Assembly (NCBI RefSeq): GCF_002339505.1
Contig: NZ_DDJO01000013.1
Location: 97,962 to 161,961 of the forward strand
Reading direction: 5' to 3'
Length of the DNA stretch: 64,000 nucleotides
Origin: Corynebacterium sp. UBA2622
GTDB taxonomy: Bacteria; Actinomycetota; Actinomycetes; Mycobacteriales; Mycobacteriaceae
Made by a program: the position numbers and the translations under genes. Positions 1 to 9,623 of the stretch are shown here, in pieces; position 1 is the first letter of the stretch, and the number at the start of each line of letters is the position of its first letter. The notes below the pieces were generated by a model. That model had not been told where the DNA came from, searched no databases, and saw nothing but the letters and a program-made list of their open reading frames with translations.

Positions 1-1
1 C

Positions 2-1204
2 TTCGACGAGGGCGTCGGCTTCGACGGCTCGTCGATCGAGGGGTTCTCCCGCATCTCCGAATCCGACACCCTGCTGCGCCCGGATCCCTCGACCTACCAG
101 TCGCTGCCCTTCGACGAGGACGAGGGGCTGCAGACGGCCCGGATGTTCTGTGACATCACGATGCCCGACGGCGACCCGCTCTACGCCGACCCGCGCCACA
201 TCCTGCGCCGCCAGCTGACCAAGGCGAAGAACCTCGGCTTCGACGTGATGGCCAGCCCGGAAATAGAGTTCTATCTGGTCAAGGACGCCTTCGTTGGGGA
301 CGGCCCGCGGCCGGCGGACAAAGGCGGGTACTTCGACCAGGCGAAGCGGAACGAGGCGCCGAAATTCCGTCGTCAAGCGATCTCCGCGCTGGAGTACATG
401 GGGGTCGTCACCGAGTTCTCGCACCACGAGGCGAGCGCCGGGCAGCAGGAGATCGACCTGCGCCACACCAACGCGCTGGGCATGGCCGACAACATCATCA
501 CCTTCAAGTACATCGTGAAGACGATCGCCGAGGCCTCCGGCGTCCACGCGACGTTCATGCCCAAGCCCTTCCCGGACCTCGACGGCTCCGCCATGCACAC
601 CCACTTTTCGCTGTTCGAGGGCGAGACCAACGCCTTCCACGACCCGGACGATGAGATCTCGCTGTCCGCCACGGGCCGGCAGTTCATCGCGGGCATCCTC
701 ACCCACGCAAACGAGATCTCGGCGGTGACAAACCAGTGGGTGAACTCCTACAAGCGGCTGCAGTTCGGCTCCGAGGCCCCGACGGCCGCCACGTGGGGCA
801 TCTCGAACCGCTCGGCCATGGTCCGCGTGCCCACCTACCGGTTGGACAAGGCGGAGTCCCGCCGCGCCGAGGTGCGCTCCCTGGACTCCGCCTGCAACCC
901 CTACCTCGCTTTCTCCGCGGTGATCGCCGCCGGGCTGAAGGGCATCGAGGAGGGTTACGACCTCGACGAGCCCGCCCGCGACGACGTCTGGGCGCTGACG
1001 CGCCGGGAGCGACGCGCAATGGGCTACCGCGACCTTCCCACCTCCCTGGACCAGGCGCTGCGCCACCTGGAGAAGTCGGAGTTCATGGCTGAGGTGCTCG
1101 GTGAGCAGGTCTTCGACTTCTACCTGCGCTCCAAGTGGGACGAATGGCACGACTACACCTCCCAGGTCACCCCCTGGGAGGTCGAGAACGGGCTGGACCT
1201 CTAA
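2..1204 (+). CDS. glnA2: Glutamine synthetase, GlnA2 type (5' end outside window)
   Basis: This is the C-terminal 400 residues of a glutamine synthetase, which makes glutamine from glutamate, ammonia and ATP. The frame is open from base 2; the visible part begins just before the conserved motif GFDGSSIEGF. Later active-site segments are present: the ammonia/glutamate region with PEIEFYLV, the HTHFSLF segment and the arginine-rich NRSAMVRVP segment. About 45 N-terminal residues should lie upstream. Near the C-terminus the usual adenylylated LYxLPPEE tyrosine loop is absent and replaced by an arginine-rich stretch, as in GlnA2-type enzymes, so GlnE probably does not modify it. The stop codon lies two bases before the glnE start, so the two genes form an operon. 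Confidence 0.93.
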   Translation, partial: FDEGVGFDGSSIEGFSRISESDTLLRPDPSTYQSLPFDEDEGLQTARMFCDITMPDGDPLYADPRHILRRQLTKAKNLGFDVMASPEIEFYLVKDAFVGDGPRPADKGGYFDQAKRNEAPKFRRQAISALEYMGVVTEFSHHEASAGQQEIDLRHTNALGMADNIITFKYIVKTIAEASGVHATFMPKPFPDLDGSAMHTHFSLFEGETNAFHDPDDEISLSATGRQFIAGILTHANEISAVTNQWVNSYKRLQFGSEAPTAATWGISNRSAMVRVPTYRLDKAESRRAEVRSLDSACNPYLAFSAVIAAGLKGIEEGYDLDEPARDDVWALTRRERRAMGYRDLPTSLDQALRHLEKSEFMAEVLGEQVFDFYLRSKWDEWHDYTSQVTPWEVENGLDL

Positions 1205-1206
1205 CC

Positions 1207-4200
1207 ATGGCCCGCCGCGAGATTGCATCCCCCTCCGCGCTGGGGTTGACCGGGGCGCGCGCCGCGCAGGACCTGGAGGACCTCGGGTGGGACAACCCGG
1301 CCCTGCTCGAGGTGCTCAGCCACGTCGGCGCCCCCAACCTAGCGCTGAACACCGCCGTTCGCCTCGCCGACGCGCTGGGCGACGGGTACGCGAAGCTCAA
1401 GGCATCGCTTGACGACGACCCCACCCTGCGCACCCGGCTCCTCGCCCTGCTCGGGGGTTCGACCGCCCTCGGGGACCACCTCGTGGCCCACCCGCAGCAG
1501 TGGGAGGCCCTGGCCCGGGAGCTGCCGGGGCGCGAGGACCTCATGCGGGTGATGCTGGGCGCCGTGGGTGCCGCGCCCGTGGAGGCGGAGGGCAATGCGG
1601 CATCGCCCGACCTGTCTACCGCGGGGACGTACCGCGCCGCGCCAGAGTTCGCGGACGGGGCGGTGGCCAGGACCGCCCTGCGCGACGCGTACCGCACGCA
1701 GATCATGCGCATCGCCGCCGCCGACCTGGCGGGAACGATGGTGGGCAGCGTCACCGGGGACGGGGACACATCCGGCTCGGGCGTGGGCTACCAGCGCGTC
1801 ACCGCCGCCCTGACGGCCTGCGCCGACGCAGCGCTCACCGCGGCGCTGGCGGTTGCGCTGCGCTGCGTATACGGGGACGAGGAACCGGACGCGCGCCTGG
1901 CGGTGCTCGCGATGGGCAAGTGCGGGGCGGGGGAGCTGAATTACATCTCGGACGTCGACGTCATCTTCGTCGCCGAGCCGGCGAGCCAGAAGGCCACGCG
2001 CGCGGCGAGCGAGATGATGCGCATCGGCACGGAGTGCTTCTTCGAGGTCGACGCAAACCTGCGCCCGGAGGGCCGCTCCGGGGCGCTGGTGCGCACCCTC
2101 GACAGCCACGTCACCTACTACAGGCGCTGGGCCCACACCTGGGAGTTCCAGGCGCTGCTCAAGGCGCGGCCCATGACGGGGGACACCGGGCTCGGTGCCG
2201 ACTATGTCGGGGCGCTGGCGCCGCTCGTCTGGCAGGCATCGCAGCGCGAGTCCTTCGTGGAGGACGTCCAGGCGATGCGCCGCCGGGTGCTGGAGAACGT
2301 CCCGGCGGAGATGCGCGGGCGCGAGCTCAAGTTGGGCGAGGGGGGACTGCGCGACGTGGAGTTCGCGGTCCAGCTCCTGCAGCTCGTGCACGGCCGCGTG
2401 GACACGTCCCTGCGCGTGCTCAACACGGTCGAGGCCCTGGAAAAGCTCATGGAGGGTGGTTACGTCGGCCGCGAGGACGCGCGCCAGCTCATCGGCGCCT
2501 ACAGCTTCCTCCGGCTCCTGGAGCACCGCCTCCAGCTGCAGCGCTTCAAGCGCACCCACACCCTGCCCGCGGCCACGGACGACAAGGCGCGCCGCTGGCT
2601 CGCCCGGGCCTCCGGCTTCGCCCCGGACGCGCGCCACTCCGCCGCCGAGCAGATGGACGCCACCCTGCGCTCCTACCGTCGCAGCGTGGCGGACCTGCAC
2701 GAAAAGCTGTTCTACCGCCCGCTGCTCAACGCGGTTGTGGGGATGAGCGCCGGCGAGGTCACGCTCTCGGCCGACGCGGTGAAGGATCAGCTCAAGGCGC
2801 TGGGCTACCGCCACCCCGCGCGCGCCTACGAGCACCTCAGCTTCCTGGTCAAGGGCAGCTCCCGCAAGGCCCGGCTGCAGGAGATTCTCCTGCCCAGCCT
2901 GATGCACTGGCTCGGCGGAACCGCCGACCCCGGCGCGGGCCTGCTGAACTACCGCAAGCTGTCTGAAGCCGCGGAGGACAAGAGCTGGTTCCTGCGCATA
3001 CTCCGCGACGAGGGCGTCGTGGGGCAGCGCCTCATGCGCATCCTGGGCACCTCGCCCTACACCTCGGCCCTGATCATTTCCGCGCCCGAGGTGGTGCAGC
3101 TGCTCGGTGACGGGGCGCAGGGGCCGAAGCTTCTCGACGCCGCCCCCGACCAGGCCTACAACGCCATCGTCGCCGCGACCAAGCGCTACGACGACCCCGA
3201 CCGCGCCGTCGCCGTGGCGCGCAGCCTCCGGCGCGCCGACCTTGCCCGCATCGCCGCCGCGGACCTGCTCGGCTTCATGGACGTGCGCGAGGTGTGCACG
3301 GAGCTGTCCTGGGTGTGGGAGGGCGTGCTCGAGGCGGCCCTGCGCGCCGAAGTGCGCGCCGACCTCGCCGCCAGCGGGCTCGAGGAGCCCCGGGCGCGCA
3401 TCAGCATCATCGGCATGGGCCGCCTCGGGGGCGGGGAACTCGGCTACGGCTCCGATGCGGACGTCATGGTGGTCGCCGAGCCTGCCGAGGGGGAGGAGGA
3501 GTCCGGGGCCATCGCCTGGGCGGTGAAGATCGTCGACGCGATGCGCACCCGCCTGTCCAAGCCCTCGGGGGATCCGCCGCTCGAGGTGGACCTGGGCCTG
3601 CGCCCCGAGGGCCGCTCGGGTCCGGTCGTGCGCACCGTCGCGTCCTACGAGCGTTACTACCGGGAATGGGGCGAGGCGTGGGAGAAGCAGGCTCTGCTCC
3701 GCGCCACGTGCGTCGCGGGCGACAGGGAGGTCGGCGCCAGGTTCCTCGCGGCCATCGACCCGTTCCGCTACCCGCCGGGCGGGGCGAGCCAGGCCGACAT
3801 CCGCGAGATCCGGCGCATCAAGGCGCGGGTGGACGACGAGCGCCTCCCGCGCGGCGCCGACAAGTCCACACACACCAAGCTGGGCCGCGGGGGCCTCGCC
3901 GACATCGAGTGGACCGTGCAGCTGATCACGATGATGCACGCTCACGAGCGCCCGGGGCTGCACAACACCTCGACCCTCGAGGTCCTTGATTACCTGGAGG
4001 AGCTCGCTGACCCGGACGTGCTCTCCCCGGGGCAGGCGCGCATCCTGCGTGACGCGTGGCTCGCCGCCACCCACGCCCGCAACGCCCTCGTGCTCGTCAG
4101 CGGCAAACGTACCGACCAGCTCCCCGCCCCGGGCCCGCAGCTTGCGCAGGTGGCGGGCTCCGCGGGTTACGCACCTGAGGACCAGCAGGAGTTCCTGGAG

Positions 4201-4293
4201 GACTACCTGCGCACGACGCGCCGGGCGCACCGGGTGGTGGAGGAAGTGTTCTGGGGCGAGGTACCCTCGCGCGAGCACGACGCCATGCCGTGA
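1207..4293 (+). CDS. glnE: Bifunctional glutamine synthetase adenylyltransferase/deadenylase
   Basis: This 1028-residue protein attaches AMP to, or removes it from, a tyrosine of glutamine synthetase I and so switches it with nitrogen supply. Two nucleotidyltransferase domains are visible: GELNYISDVDVIFV near residue 240 and GGGELGYGSDADVMVV near residue 740, each followed by an RPEGRSG motif. The length is normal for the family. I take ATG 1207, two bases after the glnA2 stop, rather than an in-frame codon inside glnA2. Its likely substrate GlnA is encoded at 11065-12501 and keeps the target tyrosine. Long reading frames opposite this gene are shadows. Confidence 0.95.
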   Translation: MARREIASPSALGLTGARAAQDLEDLGWDNPALLEVLSHVGAPNLALNTAVRLADALGDGYAKLKASLDDDPTLRTRLLALLGGSTALGDHLVAHPQQWEALARELPGREDLMRVMLGAVGAAPVEAEGNAASPDLSTAGTYRAAPEFADGAVARTALRDAYRTQIMRIAAADLAGTMVGSVTGDGDTSGSGVGYQRVTAALTACADAALTAALAVALRCVYGDEEPDARLAVLAMGKCGAGELNYISDVDVIFVAEPASQKATRAASEMMRIGTECFFEVDANLRPEGRSGALVRTLDSHVTYYRRWAHTWEFQALLKARPMTGDTGLGADYVGALAPLVWQASQRESFVEDVQAMRRRVLENVPAEMRGRELKLGEGGLRDVEFAVQLLQLVHGRVDTSLRVLNTVEALEKLMEGGYVGREDARQLIGAYSFLRLLEHRLQLQRFKRTHTLPAATDDKARRWLARASGFAPDARHSAAEQMDATLRSYRRSVADLHEKLFYRPLLNAVVGMSAGEVTLSADAVKDQLKALGYRHPARAYEHLSFLVKGSSRKARLQEILLPSLMHWLGGTADPGAGLLNYRKLSEAAEDKSWFLRILRDEGVVGQRLMRILGTSPYTSALIISAPEVVQLLGDGAQGPKLLDAAPDQAYNAIVAATKRYDDPDRAVAVARSLRRADLARIAAADLLGFMDVREVCTELSWVWEGVLEAALRAEVRADLAASGLEEPRARISIIGMGRLGGGELGYGSDADVMVVAEPAEGEEESGAIAWAVKIVDAMRTRLSKPSGDPPLEVDLGLRPEGRSGPVVRTVASYERYYREWGEAWEKQALLRATCVAGDREVGARFLAAIDPFRYPPGGASQADIREIRRIKARVDDERLPRGADKSTHTKLGRGGLADIEWTVQLITMMHAHERPGLHNTSTLEVLDYLEELADPDVLSPGQARILRDAWLAATHARNALVLVSGKRTDQLPAPGPQLAQVAGSAGYAPEDQQEFLEDYLRTTRRAHRVVEEVFWGEVPSREHDAMP

Positions 4294-4359
4294 GCAGGGA
4301 GGCGACACCGGGGTTTTCCCCGATGCGCCGCGCGCCCGTGCGGCGCTAAGGTGGCGTTC

Positions 4360-4671
4360 ATGGCTGTGAACCTGACTGTTGACCTGGACAATGCGACCTT
4401 CGCCGACCTAGTGGCGCTGGTGGAGGCGGCGCGGGTGGCGGGCGTCGACAAACGTGCGAAGCTCGAGCTGGAGGACACCACCCTTCACGTGAGCGTGGAG
4501 CCCAGCGCGCCCGGTGCGCCCGGTGCGCACTCGCCGGGGGCGCAGGCGGCCGGGGGGTACGCCGCGCAGCGTCCGCCCGCACCGCACTCGCCCCTTCCGC
4601 AGCTGGGGGACGCGGCGATCCGCAGCGTGATCGACATCCTCACGGGCCGGCAGGAGCCCCCGCGTCCGTAG
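4360..4671 (+). CDS. Conserved hypothetical protein
   Basis: This 103-residue protein is not one I recognise by function. The first 55 residues look ordered (MAVNLTVDLDNATFADLV..., acidic with a predicted helix and beta segments). A Pro/Gly/Ala-rich linker follows around residues 48-75, then a short helix ending in a Pro-rich tail. No signal peptide or membrane segment is seen. ATG 4360 is preferred to GTG 4351 because a -10-like TAAGGT (4347-4352) lies seven bases before it, which would give a leaderless transcript; the overlapping AAGG could also act as a ribosome site. It follows glnE by 66 bases and converges on the MFS gene with a 12-base gap. Confidence 0.6.
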   Translation: MAVNLTVDLDNATFADLVALVEAARVAGVDKRAKLELEDTTLHVSVEPSAPGAPGAHSPGAQAAGGYAAQRPPAPHSPLPQLGDAAIRSVIDILTGRQEPPRP

Positions 4672-4683
4672 CGCGCCGGGGGA

Positions 4684-6018
4684 TTAACTCTCGCTGACGA
4701 TGCGCACGCTGCCCCCGGAGTGGCCGCGGCGCCCGCGCAGGACGAAGTGGCGCGAGACGAACAGGCCGATGACCAGGGCGGCCCAGATGGCGAAGACCGC
4801 GATCCACGCGAAGCGGAAGTCGCCCCAGCCGTAGTCGCCGCCCGGAGCGGAGTGGTCGAGGAGAAGCCCGACCACCTGGGAGGAGATCATCGCGGCAACG
4901 AAGCCGCCCATGTTTCCCAGCCCGGTGCCGGTGGCGACCATGGTGCGCGGCATGTCCTCGCGGACGGTGTCGAAGCCGTAGTTCGACGTCGGCGTGGCAA
5001 AGCCCATGAGGACCATGAGCGCCAGGATGAACGCGTAGCCACGCGGCTCGGGGGAGGCGAAGAACCAGACCCAGACGGCGCAGTGGATGGCCGCGATGGT
5101 CAGCGCGGCCAGGTCGCGGTTCTTGCCCGCGCGCGCCGAGAGGGGGCCGAGGAAGGGTGCGGAGAGCATCGTCGCCACCGTGTAGACGGTGAGGATCATC
5201 CCGCCCTGGCTCGGGCTCAGGCCCATGCCCAGGGTGGCCAGGGGGATGCCCCACAGCAGGGTGAAGTTGAGCATGAAGAACATGGAGAAGCCGTGGATGC
5301 AGAAGGCTTCCCAGCACAGCGGGGAGCGCAGCACAGTCTTCAGGATCTCGCCCAGCGGGGTGCGCTGGGCCTTCAGCTCCGCCTTTCGCTCCCTCCGGGC
5401 CTCCTTGCTCAGCCCGGAGGCTTCGGGTGAGTCGGCCACTGCGATGCCGGCGACGATGCCGATCAGCGCACCGAGGGCGCCGAGGGAGACGAAGGCCGTC
5501 GTCCAGCCCTGGGCGTGCAGCAGCCAGAGGAAGGGCATCGCCGAGAGGAACTGACCCAGCTGGCCGAGCGAGGCGGTGAGCTGCGTGAACAGTGGTGTGT
5601 GCTTGAGCGGGAACCAGTACGGCAGGACGCGCAGGGCGGAGAGGAAGGCGGTGGAGTCGCCGGCGCCGATGAGGATGCGGGCGACGATCGCCACGGCGTA
5701 GGAATCGGTGAGGCCGAGGGTGATCTGCCCGACGGCCATGATGAGCGCGCCGGCGACGAGCAGCAGGCGCGGGCCGTAGCGGTCGATGAGCACGCCGACC
5801 GGGATCTGGGCCAGGGCGTAGACACCGACCTGGACGGCGGTGAACACCGCGATGCGCGAGGCGTCGACCCCGAAGCGATCGATGGCCGCGACACCCGCGA
5901 CACCGAAGGACGTGCGGCCCAGAATGGCGGCCACGTAGACGAGGACGGCTCCGAGCCACACGGTCACGGCTTTGGCGGTTAATTGCTCGCGGGGGTGGGG
6001 AGAAGTCGGAGAGGCCAT
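4684..6018 (-). CDS. Major facilitator superfamily transporter
   Basis: This 444-residue protein has about twelve hydrophobic segments. An MFS signature lies between the second and third (PVGVLIDRYGPR), and a charged central loop around residues 200-220 (EARRERKAELKAQR) separates the two halves. The substrate cannot be deduced; the first half resembles nitrate/nitrite and sugar-acid type MFS members only in general layout. The start at 6018 is ATG with a short AAGG two bases before it. A GATAGT -10-like element sits about 12 bases upstream. The gene diverges from thrC across a 60-base gap, so the two promoters overlap or lie back to back. Confidence 0.85.
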   Translation of the reverse strand: MASPTSPHPREQLTAKAVTVWLGAVLVYVAAILGRTSFGVAGVAAIDRFGVDASRIAVFTAVQVGVYALAQIPVGVLIDRYGPRLLLVAGALIMAVGQITLGLTDSYAVAIVARILIGAGDSTAFLSALRVLPYWFPLKHTPLFTQLTASLGQLGQFLSAMPFLWLLHAQGWTTAFVSLGALGALIGIVAGIAVADSPEASGLSKEARRERKAELKAQRTPLGEILKTVLRSPLCWEAFCIHGFSMFFMLNFTLLWGIPLATLGMGLSPSQGGMILTVYTVATMLSAPFLGPLSARAGKNRDLAALTIAAIHCAVWVWFFASPEPRGYAFILALMVLMGFATPTSNYGFDTVREDMPRTMVATGTGLGNMGGFVAAMISSQVVGLLLDHSAPGGDYGWGDFRFAWIAVFAIWAALVIGLFVSRHFVLRGRRGHSGGSVRIVSES

Positions 6019-6078
6019 AGCCTTAAAAACTATCCCACTAGCCCCGGGGCCCGCTCACTGCCCGTAAAGTGTGACGGT

Positions 6079-7539
6079 GTGGATTACATTTCGACGCGCG
6101 ACACGACCTCGACTTCGGCCAAGTTCACCGACATCCTGATCAGCGGCCTTGCGCCCGACGGCGGCCTCTACCTCCCCGCCGTGTACCCGCGAATCACGCC
6201 CGAACTTCTCGACGACTGGCGCCGCCTGCTCCCGGAGAAGGGTTACGCCGCGCTGGCCGCCGAGGTGGTCAAGCTCTTCGCCGACGACATCCCCGACGAC
6301 CAGGTTGAGGCCATGACGGCGCGCGCCTACAGCACCCCGGCCTTCTCCACCGATGAGATCGTCCCCGTCAGCGGGCTCGGCGACGGCATGTACCTCGCCC
6401 ACCTCTCCGAGGGTCCGACCGCCGCGTTCAAGGACATGGCGATGCAGCTGCTCGGTGAGCTGCTGGAGTACGAGCTCAACCGCCGCGCCGAGGAGCTCAA
6501 CATCCTGGGTGCCACCTCGGGCGACACCGGTTCCTCCGCTGAGTACGCGATGCGCGGGCGCGACAACATCCGTGTCTTCATGCTCACCCCGCGCGGGCGG
6601 ATGACACCCTTCCAGCAGGCGCAGATGTTCGGCCTCGACGAGCCGAACGTGTTCAACATCGCCCTCGACGGTGTCTTCGACGACTGCCAGGACGTGGTCA
6701 AGGAGGTTAACTCCGACCCCGCCTTCAAGGCGAAGTACCGCATCGGGGCGGTCAACTCCATCAACTGGGCGCGGATTCTGGCCCAGACCGTCTACTACAT
6801 CTCCACCTACCTGCGGGTGACGGAGTCCAACGAGGAGCGCATCTCCTTCTCCGTGCCCACCGGCAACTTTGGCGACGTGTTCGCGGGGCACGTCGTCAAG
6901 CAGATGGGCCTGCCCGTGGACAAGCTCATCGTGGCGACGAACGAGAACGACGTTCTCCACGAGTTCTTCACCACAGGCCACTACCGCCCCCGCTCCGCCG
7001 CGGAGACGCACAGCACTTCCTCGCCGTCGATGGACATCTCCAAGGCCTCCAACTTCGAGCGCCTCATCTTCGACGCCGTGGACCGCAACGCCCACGCAAC
7101 CGCGGACCTCTTCGCCGTCCAGGTCAAGGACGGGGGCTTCTCGCTTGACGACGTCAGCGGAACCGTCGAACCCGGCACCATGGACAGGATCCGCGACGAG
7201 TTCGGCTTCCTCTCCGGCACCTCCACCCACGCCGACCGCGTGGCCACCATCGCCGACGTGGAGCGCGAGTTCGGCGTGGTCATCGACCCGCACACCGCGG
7301 ACGGCGTCTTCGTCGCCCGTGCGGTGGCGGAGATGGTGGACACCCCGATCGTTGTGCTGGAGACGGCGCTGCCCGTGAAGTTCGCCGACACCATCCGCGA
7401 GGCCCTCGGCCGCGAGCCGGAGGTGCCGGAGCGCTTTGCCACAATCATGGATGCCGGGCGCCACGTCACCGACCTGCCCAACGACGCGGAGGCGGTCAAG
7501 GAGTTCATCGCCGCGACCATCGACAACACGGACGTCTAG
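6079..7539 (+). CDS. thrC: Threonine synthase
   Basis: This enzyme converts O-phosphohomoserine to threonine with pyridoxal phosphate. The protein is 486 residues, close to the corynebacterial length. Strong landmarks are GLAPDGGLYLPA near the N-terminus, the PLP lysine K118 in GPTAAFKDMA, the GATSGDTGSSAEYA phosphate-binding segment, and SVPTGNFGDVFAGH. GTG 6079 is chosen because VDYISTRD aligns with the remembered start of C. glutamicum ThrC. A TAAAGT -10-like element ends eight bases before it, suggesting a leaderless transcript. The longer in-frame extension to 5983 would run into the MFS promoter and lacks similarity. thrC is not next to hom-thrB here, as is usual in this genus. Confidence 0.95.
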   Translation: MDYISTRDTTSTSAKFTDILISGLAPDGGLYLPAVYPRITPELLDDWRRLLPEKGYAALAAEVVKLFADDIPDDQVEAMTARAYSTPAFSTDEIVPVSGLGDGMYLAHLSEGPTAAFKDMAMQLLGELLEYELNRRAEELNILGATSGDTGSSAEYAMRGRDNIRVFMLTPRGRMTPFQQAQMFGLDEPNVFNIALDGVFDDCQDVVKEVNSDPAFKAKYRIGAVNSINWARILAQTVYYISTYLRVTESNEERISFSVPTGNFGDVFAGHVVKQMGLPVDKLIVATNENDVLHEFFTTGHYRPRSAAETHSTSSPSMDISKASNFERLIFDAVDRNAHATADLFAVQVKDGGFSLDDVSGTVEPGTMDRIRDEFGFLSGTSTHADRVATIADVEREFGVVIDPHTADGVFVARAVAEMVDTPIVVLETALPVKFADTIREALGREPEVPERFATIMDAGRHVTDLPNDAEAVKEFIAATIDNTDV

Positions 7540-7561
7540 TTCGGGCGGAAAGGCGGGAAAC

Positions 7562-7747
7562 ATGGGCCAGGAGCAGTTTATGGGGCCGGAGTACCACACC
7601 GATTTCGATCCGGAAAAGTTCCTCCGCGACCTGAAGAACGCGCAGGCGGGCCCTTCGGGCGAGGCGGGCCCTGAGGTGGAGGCGGCCGCCGTCCCGTCGG
7701 CGGCGGAGGAAGCCGATGAGCGGGGCGGCGAGGGTGAGCGAGCCTAA
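7562..7747 (+). CDS. Small acidic hypothetical protein
   Basis: This 61-residue acidic protein begins MGQEQFMGPEYHTDFDPEKF and ends in an Ala/Glu/Gly-rich tail that is probably disordered. No domain is recognised. ATG 7562 lies 22 bases after thrC and follows GGCGGGAA as a possible ribosome site. The last 32 bases overlap the start of the protease gene at 7716, so the two are probably translationally coupled, and this protein may be made in step with the protease. Codon composition is like the neighbours. The function is unknown. Confidence 0.55.
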   Translation: MGQEQFMGPEYHTDFDPEKFLRDLKNAQAGPSGEAGPEVEAAAVPSAAEEADERGGEGERA

Positions 7748-8699
7748 CCGTCCGGTGCCGCCCCGTGCCCCCGGGCTGAGTGCGGGCGCGTGGACGGCGG
7801 TGCTCGTTGTCGCCGTGGTTTCCGTGGCGCTCATCGTGTGGGGCGGGGTGAGCACCTCCCGCCTGCCGCCGGGGGCTGTCGAGGAGCGTCGCGCCCGCGA
7901 GGCCGTGCAGACTCCGCCACCTGCCGGCGCCCCCGATGCCGGAGTGCCCGGGCCCGCAGGGTCCGGCAACGTGGTGCGGGTGCCCGCCTTTGCTGCCTGG
8001 GCGCCGGGGACCCTGATCCAGACCACCGACCACTACCCGCAGCCGGGCGAGTCCTTCACGGCCCAGTCCTGCACAGTGGCATTCAGCTTCTCTGACGCAG
8101 AGGGCCGCGACTTCGCGGTCACCGCCGGCCACTGCGGCCGCGAGGGCGACCTGGTGTGGCCGACGAACGCCTCAACCGCGTCGGATTACGCCCGTGAAGC
8201 GGGCCGCTTCGTCTACTCGGGCCTCTACAGCCCGGGCGCACCGAACATCGATGTCGGGGTCATTCAGATTACCGACCCCGCGCGCTACATGGAGATTGTC
8301 GGCGCGCCCATCGAGACGGGTGTGGCGGTCGATGTCACCGCTCCCCTGGAGACGGTGTGCAAGACCGGTGGAACCACCGGCTACACCTGCGGCCGCTTCG
8401 AGGATACGGGTCGGGTGCAGATCATCACCACCGACACAAACGAGGAGCGCGAGACCCGCGGTGACATCGCGGCGGTCTGCGCGGCAAAGGGCGACTCCGG
8501 TGGGCCGGTCTTCCGCGACATCGGCGGCCGCGCCACCATCATCGGCGTCGTTTCCGGCACCGAGGCCGGGCGAAGCACGGAACCCTGCTTTGAGGGGATG
8601 GACAACCCGCGTCTGATGTCCTACACGGGCGAGGAGGAGATGATGCGGGTCCTCGACATGGTTGTGCCCGACTCACAGTGGGTCACCCAGGAGTGGTGA
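7716..8699 (+). CDS. Membrane-anchored trypsin-like serine protease (S1 family)
   Basis: This 327-residue protein has one N-terminal membrane segment (about residues 25-46, AWTAVLVVAVVSVALIVWGG), then a Pro/Ala linker to about residue 90. A chymotrypsin-fold domain outside the membrane follows. The triad is visible: H139 in VTAGHC, D179 in NIDVGVIQI and S261 in GDSGGP. Cysteines near residues 119 and 140 and at 215 and 225 are placed to form the usual disulfides. ATG 7716 has GGAGGA five bases upstream. It is likely a secreted, membrane-tethered protease, with the substrate unknown. It converges on the unknown membrane protein at 8701 with a one-base gap. Confidence 0.85.
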   Translation: MSGAARVSEPNRPVPPRAPGLSAGAWTAVLVVAVVSVALIVWGGVSTSRLPPGAVEERRAREAVQTPPPAGAPDAGVPGPAGSGNVVRVPAFAAWAPGTLIQTTDHYPQPGESFTAQSCTVAFSFSDAEGRDFAVTAGHCGREGDLVWPTNASTASDYAREAGRFVYSGLYSPGAPNIDVGVIQITDPARYMEIVGAPIETGVAVDVTAPLETVCKTGGTTGYTCGRFEDTGRVQIITTDTNEERETRGDIAAVCAAKGDSGGPVFRDIGGRATIIGVVSGTEAGRSTEPCFEGMDNPRLMSYTGEEEMMRVLDMVVPDSQWVTQEW

Positions 8700-8700
8700 G

Positions 8701-9552
8701 CTATTCGGGGCGGGGGAGTGCGGGCGTCGGCACGCCGTACTCCTCCTTGAACTTCTCGCCCGTCGGCGCGTCATCGACCACGTAGTCGTTTTCGTAGCGG
8801 TATGCGACGTGCACTGTCTCCGGGCCGTAGGCGACCATGGTCAGCCTGTTCAGGCCCTCCTTGAGGGGGGTGTCCTCCCAGCCCTCCATGACGTGTTTCG
8901 CACCGTCCTCGGAATCCTCCGTCCACGTGATCGCGGCCGAGTGCTCGTACATCCGCCCCGGGTGGAAGTAGAACGAGACGTGCTGGGCCCCTTCCTCCAG
9001 CGCCTTATCGACGTACGTTTGAACAGTCGTCGGGGGCAGCGAGGAGTAACAGAAGCCCCAGAAATTGATCCTCATGTTGTCCTGGGTACGCACCGTCATG
9101 TTGTCGATGCAGTTCTGCTCCAGCAGGCGCGCGACGTGACCGGAGAACTCGGCGGTGTTGTCCTCCGCCGCCTGGCTCATGGTCCCCGTCACCGTGACCC
9201 CCGTGGCGGTGCGGGCGGTTTCCGCACCGGCAATGAGGTTCGGGCGCAGGCTGGATTCGACGTTGCTCTCGCTCGTCTCGGCGGGCAGCACGGGCCGGGC
9301 GGGCCGGTCGACGCGCGCCGCGGGTTGCTCGGCATCTGACTCGTGGCTGGCGAGCAGCACACCCATGACCACAACCCCGACGAGCAGCGCCCCGTACGCG
9401 GTGGTGAACACGGCCCCCGGCACGCGCCGGATCAGCGGCGGCTTCTTCCGGGCGGTCGACCCCGCCTCCGCGGGAGCTACCGTTTCGGGTTCCGCGTGGT
9501 GGTCCTGCGACGGTGGATCCGCGTCGGGTGAGGAGGGGGGAACGGTGCTCAT
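8701..9552 (-). CDS. Hypothetical single-pass membrane protein
   Basis: This 283-residue protein is not assigned to a family. It has a Pro/Glu-rich cytoplasmic N-terminus (about 45 residues), one membrane segment (about 51-70, VFTTAYGALLVGVVVMGVLL) and a large outer domain of about 200 residues. That domain has two cysteines (CIDNMTVR and WGFCYSSLP) and many Tyr/Trp. I use ATG 9552; a TAGACT -10-like element ten bases upstream would place transcription only a few bases before it. An in-frame ATG at 9591 lacks a ribosome site. The topology matches the convergent protease at 7716, so a shared extracytoplasmic role is possible but unproven. Confidence 0.65.
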   Translation of the reverse strand: MSTVPPSSPDADPPSQDHHAEPETVAPAEAGSTARKKPPLIRRVPGAVFTTAYGALLVGVVVMGVLLASHESDAEQPAARVDRPARPVLPAETSESNVESSLRPNLIAGAETARTATGVTVTGTMSQAAEDNTAEFSGHVARLLEQNCIDNMTVRTQDNMRINFWGFCYSSLPPTTVQTYVDKALEEGAQHVSFYFHPGRMYEHSAAITWTEDSEDGAKHVMEGWEDTPLKEGLNRLTMVAYGPETVHVAYRYENDYVVDDAPTGEKFKEEYGVPTPALPRPE

Positions 9553-9623
9553 AATGGATAGCAGTCTAGCGGAACTAGGATGGGGAACCATTGTGCCCGG
9601 CCCGCCCGACGAAAGGTGTCTTC

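Noticed and set aside
1339..4308. 989-residue minus-strand frame opposite glnE
   Set aside because: It is an antisense shadow created by high GC codon use; the amino-acid make-up is abnormal and glnE is clearly the gene.
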